From an uncultured Lachnospiraceae bacterium (GTDB taxonomy: Bacteria > Bacillota > Clostridia > Lachnospirales > Lachnospiraceae), in the NCBI GenBank assembly GCA_902463835.1, contig CABQGZ010000245.1, positions 1 through 5,729 on the forward strand: a stretch of 5,729 nt of DNA, read 5' to 3'. Under the pieces are notes generated by a model. It made no database searches. It was given only the letters and a program-made list of their open reading frames with translations, and was not told the DNA's origin. This document shows positions 1-5,627 of this stretch, piece after piece (position 1 is the stretch's first letter; each line of letters opens with the position of its first letter). A program made the position numbers and the translations under genes.

Positions 1-558
1 CAGGAGGTTGGTAGGCTCATCCAGAAGCAGGATATCGGGGTTCCCGAACAGAGCCTGCGCCAGCAGCACTTTTACCTTCTGGGCGCCGTTTAAGTCCTTC
101 ATGATCTGGTAGTGGTATTCCGTCTCTATGCCAAGTCCGTTCAGAAGCTGGGCGGCGTCCGATTCCGCGTTCCATCCGTCCATATCGGCGAATTCCGCTT
201 CCAGCTCACTGGCACGGATGCCGTCCTCATCGGAGAAATCCTCCTTCATATAGATAGCGTCCTTCTCCTTCATAATATCGTAGAGGCGCTGATTTCCCAT
301 AATGACGGTGTCAAGCACCGAAAATTCATCGTATTTAAAGTGATCCTGCTGCAGGAAGGAGAGACGCTGTCCCGGCGTGATGGTCACATCTCCCTGGGTG
401 GGCTCCAGCTGCCCGTTTAAAATTTTTAAAAAAGTGGACTTCCCGGCTCCATTGGCCCCGATGAGACCGTAGCAGTTGCCCTCGGTAAATTTGATGTTTA
501 CATCCTCGAACAAGGCCTTCTTGCCCAGCCGCAATGTGACGTTGTTAGCACTTATCAT
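1..558 (-). CDS. ybiT: ABC-F family ATPase, YbiT/YkpA type (5' part only, runs off left edge)
   Basis: The visible 186 residues start MISANNVTLRLGKKALFEDV and cover most of the first ATP-binding cassette of a soluble ABC-F protein. These proteins have two cassettes and no membrane domain; characterised members act on the ribosome rather than as transporters. Walker A is GANGAGKST (residues 34-42), a Q-loop glutamine lies at 70-71, and Walker B is ILLLDE (176-181), followed by PTN. The stretches VLDTVIMGNQRLYDIMKEKD (82-101) and FSDEDGIRASELEAEFADMDGW (108-129) are characteristic of E. coli YbiT and B. subtilis YkpA as I recall them, which separates this protein from EttA and Uup. The signature loop reads LNGAQ (156-160) instead of LSGGQ, and degenerate first signatures also occur in YbiT relatives. 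The start is well placed: AGGAGAG at 566-572 lies 7 nt upstream. The family is about 530-540 residues, so roughly two thirds is outside the window. The gene is divergent from nifJ. Family call is firm; cellular role is not. Confidence 0.93.
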   Translation of the reverse strand, partial: MISANNVTLRLGKKALFEDVNIKFTEGNCYGLIGANGAGKSTFLKILNGQLEPTQGDVTITPGQRLSFLQQDHFKYDEFSVLDTVIMGNQRLYDIMKEKDAIYMKEDFSDEDGIRASELEAEFADMDGWNAESDAAQLLNGLGIETEYHYQIMKDLNGAQKVKVLLAQALFGNPDILLLDEPTNLL

Positions 559-658
559 ATATTTTCTCTCCTAATCCTTTATTCCCGCCAGTCAGGCAGA
601 CATGCCGACAGCAGGGGTATTTGACTTATCTATGGTTTTGTGTCTATTGCCAGAATCT

Positions 659-687
659 ATCATACTAAAAAAGTGCCAGAAAATCAA
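659..687 (-). promoter_or_regulatory. Candidate sigma-A promoter of the ABC-F gene
   Basis: On the minus strand TTGATT (687-682) and TATGAT (664-659) are separated by 17 bp, close to the TTGACA-17-TATAAT consensus. Transcription would start near 652, giving a leader of about 94 nt before the ATG at 558. Its -35 lies 19 bp from the -35 of the opposing nifJ promoter P1, so the two promoters stand back to back. Assigned by pattern and spacing only. Confidence 0.55.
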
Positions 688-706
688 TCATTTTTATCAG
701 AAAGTG

Positions 707-734
707 TTGAAAAGCCGGAAAACTCTGTTATAAT
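707..734 (+). promoter_or_regulatory. nifJ upstream promoter P1 (extended -10)
   Basis: TTGAAA (707-712) and a perfect TATAAT (729-734) are 16 bp apart, and a TG at 726-727 forms an extended -10 (TGTTATAAT). The predicted start is near 741, which leaves a leader of about 210 nt before nifJ. A small stem ACTGC/GCAGT (743-747 with 751-755) would sit at the very 5' end of that RNA. This is the best promoter match by sequence upstream of nifJ. Confidence 0.65.
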
Positions 735-789
735 AGAGAACGACTGCAGAGCAGTTTTACGCTGCCGGAACAGATGGGCAAGCTTCGGG

Positions 790-831
790 TTTCATGTGAT
801 TCCGCTGTGTTTGCGGAAAAAAACATAGAAA
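790..831 (+). other. Stem-loop in the long nifJ leader
   Basis: In RNA made from P1, TTTCATGT (790-797) can pair with ACAT (823-826) and GAAA (828-831), and TTCCGC (800-805) pairs with GCGGAA (813-818) around a 7-nt loop. This gives about 14 base pairs broken by an internal loop and one bulged A. A second GCGGAA at 835-840 could compete for TTCCGC. No GC-rich stem followed by a U-run is present, so this is not a clear terminator, and I do not recognise a known riboswitch. It may only affect mRNA stability. Confidence 0.35.
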
Positions 832-846
832 TGAGCGGAAAAACTA

Positions 847-875
847 TTGATTTTTTCTCCATACCTTATTATAGT
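847..875 (+). promoter_or_regulatory. nifJ proximal promoter P2
   Basis: TTGATT (847-852) and TATAGT (870-875) are separated by 17 bp. The predicted start is near 882, giving a leader of about 70 nt. The Rex-like operator begins about 7 bp downstream of that start, a position where bound repressor could block initiation or early elongation. Promoter call is from sequence pattern only. Confidence 0.55.
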
Positions 876-888
876 ATATGAGGAGAGA

Positions 889-906
889 ATGTTAATCAAT
901 TAACAA
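889..906. promoter_or_regulatory. Rex-like operator upstream of nifJ
   Basis: The sequence ATGTTAATCAATTAACAA matches the clostridial/Gram-positive Rex consensus TTGTTAA-N4-TTAACAA at 13 of the 14 defined positions; only the first base differs. Rex is an NADH/NAD+-sensing repressor: it binds when NADH is low and releases when NADH rises. PFOR genes are recognised members of Rex regulons in several clostridia. The site lies between the P2 start and the ribosome binding site, so it could block P2 directly and act as a roadblock to transcripts from P1. The rex gene itself is not in the window. Confidence 0.75.
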
Positions 907-951
907 GGGTAACCCCCAATAGTTTAAAATTTTCACAGGAGGAATGGGAAA

Positions 952-3900
952 ATGAAACGATCTATGAAGACCATGGATGGAAATCATGCAGCAGCGCATG
1001 CGTCATATGCGTATACCGACGTTGCGGCTATCTATCCGATCACACCATCATCCGTTATGGCGGAAGCCACCGATGAATGGGCAACACAAGGAAGAAAGAA
1101 TATCTTCGGACAGACTGTACAGGTGACAGAGATGCAGTCCGAGGCAGGTGCGGCAGGTACCGTACACGGTTCTCTGGCAGCAGGTGCTTTGACTACCACC
1201 TACACTGCGTCACAGGGTCTGCTTCTGATGATTCCAAACCTTTATAAAGTGGCTGGCGAGCGCCTGCCGGGCGTATTTAACGTATCTGCCCGTGCAATTG
1301 CGAGCCATGCATTATCTATTTTCGGAGACCACTCCGATGTATATGCCTGCCGTCAGACTGGTGTGGCAATGCTCTGCGAATCTTCCGTACAGGAGGTTAT
1401 GGACCTGACACCGGTTGCGCACTGCGCAGCTATCAAGGGAAGAATTCCGTTCATCAATTTCTTTGACGGATTCCGTACCTCTCATGAGATCCAGAAGATT
1501 GAGACATGGGATTATGAAGACCTGAAGGATATGGTGGATATGGATGCCATCGACGCATTCCGCAGGGATGCCCTGAATCCAAACCATCCCTGCCAGAGAG
1601 GTTCCGCACAGAACCCGGATATCTTCTTCCAGGCAAGAGAGGCCTGCAACGAGGGCTATAGCGCACTTCCGGCCATTGTTCAGGAGTACATGGATAAAGT
1701 AAATGAGAAGATCGGTACCGATTATAAGCTGTTCAACTATCACGGAGCTGCGGATGCAGAGCACGTGATCATCGCTATGGGCTCCGTATGTGATACCATC
1801 GATGAGACACTGGATTACCTGCTGGCAAGAGGCGAGAAGGTAGGTCTTGTAAAGGTACGTCTGTACCGTCCGTTCTCCAAGGAAGCTCTGATTGCAGCGA
1901 TTCCTGAGACGGTTAAGAAGATCAGCGTATTAGACAGAACCAAGGAGCCGGGAGCACTTGGCGAGCCGCTGTATCTGGATGTTGTTGCCGCTTTGAAGGG
2001 CTCCAAGTTCGACGGAGTTACCATCTACAGCGGACGTTACGGCTTAGGTTCCAAGGACACCACACCGGGACAGATCATCGCTGTATACAACAACGACGAG
2101 AAGGCTATGTTCACCATCGGTATCAAGGATGATGTGACCAACCTGTCTCTGGAAGTAAAAGAAGATCCGGTTACCACACCGGAAGGAACCACCAACTGCA
2201 AGTTCTGGGGACTTGGCGCGGACGGTACCGTCGGAGCAAACAAGAACTCCATCAAGATCATCGGCGATAACACAGATATGTATGCCCAGGCTTACTTTGA
2301 CTATGATTCCAAGAAGTCCGGCGGTGTTACCATGTCTCACCTGCGTTTTGGTAAGAAACCGATCAAGTCTACGTACCTGATCAAGCAGGCGAACTTCGTA
2401 GCATGCCACAATCCAGCTTATGTGCGCAAGTACAACATGGTTCAGGAGCTGGTTCCGGGCGGAACATTCCTTTTGAACTGTCCCTGGAATATGGAAGAGC
2501 TGGAGAAGCATCTGCCGGGACAGGTTAAGAAATACATTGCTGACAACGATATTCAGTTCTACATCATCGACGGTGTGAAGATTGGTATCGAGACCGGCAT
2601 GGGCCCGACACGTATCAATACGATCTTACAGTCCGCATTCTTCCAGCTGACCGGCATCATCCCGGCTGACAAGGCCAACGAGCTGATGAAGGCTGCCGCT
2701 AAGGCAACCTACGGCAAGAAGGGTGATGATGTAGTTCAGAAGAACTGGGCTGCCATCGACGCCGGCGCTAAGCAGGTAGTGAAGGTAGAGGTTCCTGCAT
2801 CCTGGAAGGATTGCGTGGAGGAAGATATCACAGGCGAGAAGGCTGTGGGCGCCAAGAAGGATACCATCGACTTTGTCAATAATATCCAGAAGGCAGTAAA
2901 CGGCCAGACAGCAAACAATCTGCCGGTATCCGCATTCAAGGAATATGTAGACGGAACAACTCCCTCCGGAACTTCCGCATACGAGAAGCGCGGTATTGCA
3001 GTAAATGTTCCTGTATGGAATAAGGATAATTGTATTCAGTGTAACTTCTGTTCCTATGTATGTCCTCATGCAGTTATCCGTCCGGTTGTTATGGACGAGG
3101 CTGAGGCAGCAAACGCTCCGGAAGGCATGGATATGCTCGATATGACAGGTATGCCGGGAAAGAAATTCGCCATCACTGTCTCCACCTGGGATTGTACTGG
3201 ATGTGGCTCCTGTGCCAATGTATGCCCGGGCAAGAAGGGCGAGAAGGCTCTTACCATGCAGAACTTCGAGGCAAATGCAGACAGACAGAAATTCTTCGAT
3301 TACGGTTTGACGGTAGCGAAGAAACCGGAAGTATTGGAGAAGTTCAAAGAGACTACCGTTAAGGGAAGCCAGTTCAAACAGCCGTTACTTGAGTTCTCCG
3401 GAGCTTGCGCAGGCTGTGGCGAGACACCTTACGCAAAATTGATCACCCAGCTGTTCGGTGACAGAATGTACATTGCCAATGCAACGGGATGCTCCTCCAT
3501 CTGGGGTAACTCCTCACCCTCCACACCGTACACGGTGAATGAGAAGGGTCAGGGTCCCGCATGGTCCAACTCCCTGTTTGAGGATGCTGCTGAGTTCGGT
3601 TACGGTATGCTGCTGGCTCAGAAGGCACTTCGCGGCAGCTTAAAGGCTAAGATTGAAGATATCGTTGCAAACGGCGACAATGAAGAAGTAAAGGCAGCAG
3701 CAGGCGAATGGCTTGATACCTATGACAGCGGCATCACCAACGGCCCGGCTACCGATAAATTAGTGGCAGCTTTGGAGGCTTGCGGATGTGAGAAGGCTCA
3801 GGCTGTATTGAAGGATAAAGAATTCCTGGCTAAGAAGTCCCAGTGGATCTTCGGCGGTGACGGATGGGCATACGACATCGGCTTCGGCGGTGTTGACCAC

Positions 3901-4497
3901 GTGCTGGCCAGCGGACAGGATATCAACATCATGGTATTCGACACCGAGGTATATTCCAATACCGGCGGACAGTCCTCCAAGGCTACACCCACCGGTGCCA
4001 TCGCACAGTTCGCGGCAGGCGGTAAGGAAGTGAAGAAGAAAGACCTTGCAAGCATCGCTATGAGCTACGGCTATGTATACGTGGCACAGATCGCTATGGG
4101 TGCTGATTACAACCAGACTGTAAAGGCAATCGCAGAGGCAGAGGCATATCCGGGACCATCCCTGATCATCGCTTACGCCCCCTGTATCAACCACGGTATC
4201 AAGGTTGGCATGAGCAAGGCTCAGACCGAGGAGAAGAACGCAGTAGAAGCTGGCTACTGGCATATGTTCCGCTTCAATCCTGCATTGAAGGCAGAAGGAA
4301 AGCCGGCATTCACCTTAGACAGCAAGGCTCCTACGGGAGACTACAAGTCCTTCCTGAACGGCGAAGTTCGTTACAACGCCCTTGCCCGCTTCAATCCCGA
4401 GAGAGCAGAGCAGCTGTTTGACAACGCTGAGAAGAATGCGAAGGAAAGATATGAGTACCTGAATAAGCTGGTGAAGCTGTATGGTACGGAGGAGTAA
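952..4497 (+). CDS. nifJ: Pyruvate:ferredoxin (flavodoxin) oxidoreductase, single-chain
   Basis: This cytoplasmic enzyme converts pyruvate and CoA to acetyl-CoA and CO2 and passes two electrons to ferredoxin or flavodoxin; it is the central pyruvate-oxidising step of anaerobic fermentation. The 1181-residue protein is complete. Pyruvate-contacting residues are visible as T31 (YPITPSS), E64 and R114 (SARA), with numbering identical to Desulfovibrio africanus PFOR. The CoA-binding region lies at about 416-630. A two-[4Fe-4S] ferredoxin domain has Cys 694/697/700/704 and 748/751/754/758. The proximal cluster uses Cys 819, 822, 847 and 1078. Thiamine diphosphate/Mg binding is shown by GDGWAYDIGFGG (969-980) and EVYSNTGGQ (999-1007), with N1003 in the substrate pocket. 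The later residues keep a constant +7 offset from the D. africanus enzyme. The C-terminal extension of that enzyme (domain VII) is absent. AGGAGG (937-942), 9 nt upstream, supports the start. The gene appears monocistronic: promoters and a Rex-like site precede it and a terminator follows. Confidence 0.98.
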   Translation: MKRSMKTMDGNHAAAHASYAYTDVAAIYPITPSSVMAEATDEWATQGRKNIFGQTVQVTEMQSEAGAAGTVHGSLAAGALTTTYTASQGLLLMIPNLYKVAGERLPGVFNVSARAIASHALSIFGDHSDVYACRQTGVAMLCESSVQEVMDLTPVAHCAAIKGRIPFINFFDGFRTSHEIQKIETWDYEDLKDMVDMDAIDAFRRDALNPNHPCQRGSAQNPDIFFQAREACNEGYSALPAIVQEYMDKVNEKIGTDYKLFNYHGAADAEHVIIAMGSVCDTIDETLDYLLARGEKVGLVKVRLYRPFSKEALIAAIPETVKKISVLDRTKEPGALGEPLYLDVVAALKGSKFDGVTIYSGRYGLGSKDTTPGQIIAVYNNDEKAMFTIGIKDDVTNLSLEVKEDPVTTPEGTTNCKFWGLGADGTVGANKNSIKIIGDNTDMYAQAYFDYDSKKSGGVTMSHLRFGKKPIKSTYLIKQANFVACHNPAYVRKYNMVQELVPGGTFLLNCPWNMEELEKHLPGQVKKYIADNDIQFYIIDGVKIGIETGMGPTRINTILQSAFFQLTGIIPADKANELMKAAAKATYGKKGDDVVQKNWAAIDAGAKQVVKVEVPASWKDCVEEDITGEKAVGAKKDTIDFVNNIQKAVNGQTANNLPVSAFKEYVDGTTPSGTSAYEKRGIAVNVPVWNKDNCIQCNFCSYVCPHAVIRPVVMDEAEAANAPEGMDMLDMTGMPGKKFAITVSTWDCTGCGSCANVCPGKKGEKALTMQNFEANADRQKFFDYGLTVAKKPEVLEKFKETTVKGSQFKQPLLEFSGACAGCGETPYAKLITQLFGDRMYIANATGCSSIWGNSSPSTPYTVNEKGQGPAWSNSLFEDAAEFGYGMLLAQKALRGSLKAKIEDIVANGDNEEVKAAAGEWLDTYDSGITNGPATDKLVAALEACGCEKAQAVLKDKEFLAKKSQWIFGGDGWAYDIGFGGVDHVLASGQDINIMVFDTEVYSNTGGQSSKATPTGAIAQFAAGGKEVKKKDLASIAMSYGYVYVAQIAMGADYNQTVKAIAEAEAYPGPSLIIAYAPCINHGIKVGMSKAQTEEKNAVEAGYWHMFRFNPALKAEGKPAFTLDSKAPTGDYKSFLNGEVRYNALARFNPERAEQLFDNAEKNAKERYEYLNKLVKLYGTEE

Positions 4498-4535
4498 GAG
4501 GGAGACATTGATTTCCTGATTCTCTCAAAAGTAAG

Positions 4536-4573
4536 AAAACTGCCCGCCGAGGTGATCGGCAGGGCAGTTTTTT
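4536..4573 (+). terminator. Rho-independent terminator of nifJ, possibly bidirectional
   Basis: AAAACTGCCC GCCGA (4536-4550) pairs with TCGGC, a bulged A, then GGGCAGTTTT (4556-4571), a 15-bp stem with loop GGTGA. The plus strand ends in six T (4568-4573), 38-76 nt after the nifJ stop. On the minus strand the same stem ends in GGGCAGTTTT then C, so it could also stop transcripts of the convergent AraC-family gene, whose stop codon lies 75 bp away. I see no better terminator for that gene between 4574 and 4648. Confidence 0.93.
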
Positions 4574-4648
4574 GGTGTGAAGGAACCGCCTTGAGAACGT
4601 TATTGCGGCCAATGATCGGCACTTATTTTGGGGAAGCGTCTCTTGACA

Positions 4649-5461
4649 CTAAGTACTATTCTGCCCCCGTGATTCCGACGGCTTGCACCCGATCTGCTTC
4701 TGGTAGGTGCGGGTGAAATAGGACATATTGTTGAAGCCGCTCTGGCTGGCACTCTCACTGATGTTGCACTGGCCGCTGGTGATCAACCGTCTTGCATTTA
4801 CACATCTTAGATAATTCAGATAATCCATAATGGTCTTTCCCGTGGCAGCCTTGAAGCTGCGGCACAGATAATATTTGCTGAATCCCAGATAGGTACATAG
4901 CTCATCTACCGTGATGGGCTCATTGAAATGGGCATGCAGATAGTCGATGGCCTTTGTGACCATCCGGGAATGGGCACTTCCCTTATTTTCCATGTTCGCA
5001 GCTTCCGCCGCCCGGCACACGAGAACCAGGAGGCGGAGGACTAGAACCTTTGCTTCTACCAGAAAGTGGCTGGGCTTTTCTTGCATTACGCGAATGATGG
5101 AGGCAAAGCATTCCTTGGCTGCGGGATCTTCGATGACCATGGCAAATTGACCACCGCACATGGGTATGCCAAAGCTGTCGCAAAAGTCTTTGTTTGCAAT
5201 GAGACAGTGGTAGCTGCAGATGTCATTTTCCGAAGCCAGGTGATGGACGCAGTTAGGAGAGATCATCACAATATCTCCTGGAACAGCTCGCAATGGGATG
5301 CCGTTGCCGGTGACATTGCAGATACCTTCCGTAATATACAACAGCTCGATATGCTCATGCCAGTGGTTAAAAAAGTTTGACTCTTTCAGGAGTATATCGT
5401 GGTGAAAAAATATAGGGAAATCCGGGTTACGGTAATCGTGCTTTTCATATGCGCTGCCCAT
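4649..5461 (-). CDS. AraC-family transcriptional regulator with cupin-type sensor domain
   Basis: A 270-residue DNA-binding protein, normal length for the AraC/XylS family. The N-terminal half has the cupin-like ligand-binding pattern HWHEHIELLYITEG (about 33-46) followed by a PGDIVMISPNCVHHL segment (61-75). The C-terminal half holds two helix-turn-helix units: the first around ITVDELCTYLGFSKYYLCRSF (183-203), the second around SESASQSGFNNMSYFTRTYQ (235-254) with the family's GF..MSYF.R pattern. No membrane segment is seen. I chose the ATG at 5461 because AGGAGG (5467-5472) lies 5 nt upstream; the in-frame ATG at 5497 would add 12 residues but has no ribosome binding site. The gene diverges from an isomerase/epimerase-like gene, so a sugar or sugar derivative is a reasonable inferred ligand, but the sequence does not name it. 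It converges on nifJ and is separated from it by a terminator. Confidence 0.93.
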   Translation of the reverse strand: MGSAYEKHDYRNPDFPIFFHHDILLKESNFFNHWHEHIELLYITEGICNVTGNGIPLRAVPGDIVMISPNCVHHLASENDICSYHCLIANKDFCDSFGIPMCGGQFAMVIEDPAAKECFASIIRVMQEKPSHFLVEAKVLVLRLLVLVCRAAEAANMENKGSAHSRMVTKAIDYLHAHFNEPITVDELCTYLGFSKYYLCRSFKAATGKTIMDYLNYLRCVNARRLITSGQCNISESASQSGFNNMSYFTRTYQKQIGCKPSESRGQNST

Positions 5462-5466
5462 GGGAA

Positions 5467-5472
5467 CCTCCT
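5467..5472 (-). promoter_or_regulatory. Ribosome binding site fixing the AraC-family gene start
   Basis: On the minus strand AGGAGG stands 5 nt before the ATG at 5461. The upstream in-frame ATG at 5497 is preceded by AT-rich sequence (CTTTAAA) with no purine-rich motif. This favours the 270-residue product over the 282-residue one. Confidence 0.8.
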
Positions 5473-5479
5473 GTCGAAA

Positions 5480-5510
5480 AAGGCAATATAGTGTCATTTT
5501 AAAGCAATGT
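5480..5510 (+). promoter_or_regulatory. Candidate AraC-type direct-repeat operator
   Basis: AAGGCAATAT (5480-5489) and AAAGCAATGT (5501-5510) agree at 8 of 10 positions, both differences being purine for purine, and start exactly 21 bp apart. AraC-family proteins commonly bind direct half-sites about two helical turns apart next to the -35 box. The downstream copy ends 7 bp before the -35 of the plus-strand promoter at 5518, fitting activation of the isomerase-like gene. The same DNA lies in the leader of the regulator gene, so binding could also dampen its own expression. Binding is inferred only. Confidence 0.4.
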
Positions 5511-5517
5511 TTCTATC

Positions 5518-5545
5518 TTTACATTTTCTGGGATGATTATATAAT
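5518..5545 (+). promoter_or_regulatory. Promoter of the isomerase-like gene
   Basis: TTTACA (5518-5523) and TATAAT (5540-5545) are 16 bp apart, with a predicted start near 5552 and a leader of about 76 nt before the ATG at 5628. The -35 has one mismatch to consensus and the -10 is perfect. Its -10 overlaps by 2 bp the -10 of the opposing promoter, within the palindrome ATTATATAAT (5536-5545). Confidence 0.6.
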
Positions 5546-5565
5546 AAAGGCAAGACATCTGTCAA
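5536..5565 (-). promoter_or_regulatory. Promoter of the AraC-family regulator gene
   Basis: On the minus strand perfect TTGACA (5565-5560) and perfect TATAAT (5541-5536) are separated by 18 bp. The predicted start is near 5529, giving a leader of about 67 nt to the ATG at 5461. Both hexamers match consensus, though the spacer is 1 bp longer than optimal. RNA polymerase cannot occupy this promoter and the plus-strand one together. Confidence 0.7.
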
Positions 5566-5588
5566 GGAACAGAGCAAAAACATGTTGA

Positions 5589-5609
5589 TGATTCGGTCGG
5601 ACTGAATCA
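5589..5609. promoter_or_regulatory. Dyad/hairpin next to the isomerase-like gene's ribosome binding site
   Basis: TGATTCGGT (5589-5597) and ACTGAATCA (5601-5609) form an inverted repeat matching at 8 of 9 positions around a 3-bp centre; in RNA the ninth pair is a G-U. The dyad ends 1-2 nt before the AGGAGAGGAG ribosome binding site (5611-5620). It could be a protein operator or an RNA hairpin affecting translation. It has no T-run, so it is not an intrinsic terminator. Confidence 0.4.
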
Positions 5610-5627
5610 CAGGAGAGGAGAACAATT

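Noticed and set aside
112..420. Plus-strand 102-codon open frame
   Set aside because: It lies antisense inside the clearly coding ABC-F gene and resembles no family I know.
640..828. Plus-strand 62-codon open frame in the gap before nifJ
   Set aside because: It overlaps both opposing promoters, lacks a ribosome binding site, and has a composition with no recognisable domain.
836..860. A-run/T-run stem (GAAAAA with TTTTTC) as an attenuator before nifJ
   Set aside because: The stem is only 6 A-T-rich pairs with no GC core, and the T-run is used up in the stem, so termination is unlikely.
881..903. Possible leader peptide (ATG at 889, four codons, then TAA) after AGGAG
   Set aside because: Spacing to the ATG is only 3 nt, and the bases are better explained as the Rex-like operator.
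944..955. Three-codon frame ATGGGAAAATGA overlapping the nifJ start
   Set aside because: Its ATG is 1 nt from the AGGAGG, too close to be used; the nifJ ATG is correctly spaced.
1312..4263. Several minus-strand open frames of 60-167 codons within nifJ
   Set aside because: They are antisense shadows of a fully conserved gene, with no ribosome binding sites or recognisable domains.
4553..4621. Repeated 9-mer TGATCGGCA (4553-4561 and 4613-4621)
   Set aside because: Too short and isolated to be a meaningful repeat; the first copy is part of the terminator stem.
4643..4671. TTGACA at 4643-4648 as a plus-strand promoter
   Set aside because: No -10-like sequence lies at the required distance, and it would run antisense into the AraC-family gene.
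4947..5380. Plus-strand open frames of 67 and 104 codons within the AraC-family gene
   Set aside because: They are antisense to a gene with clear cupin and helix-turn-helix motifs.
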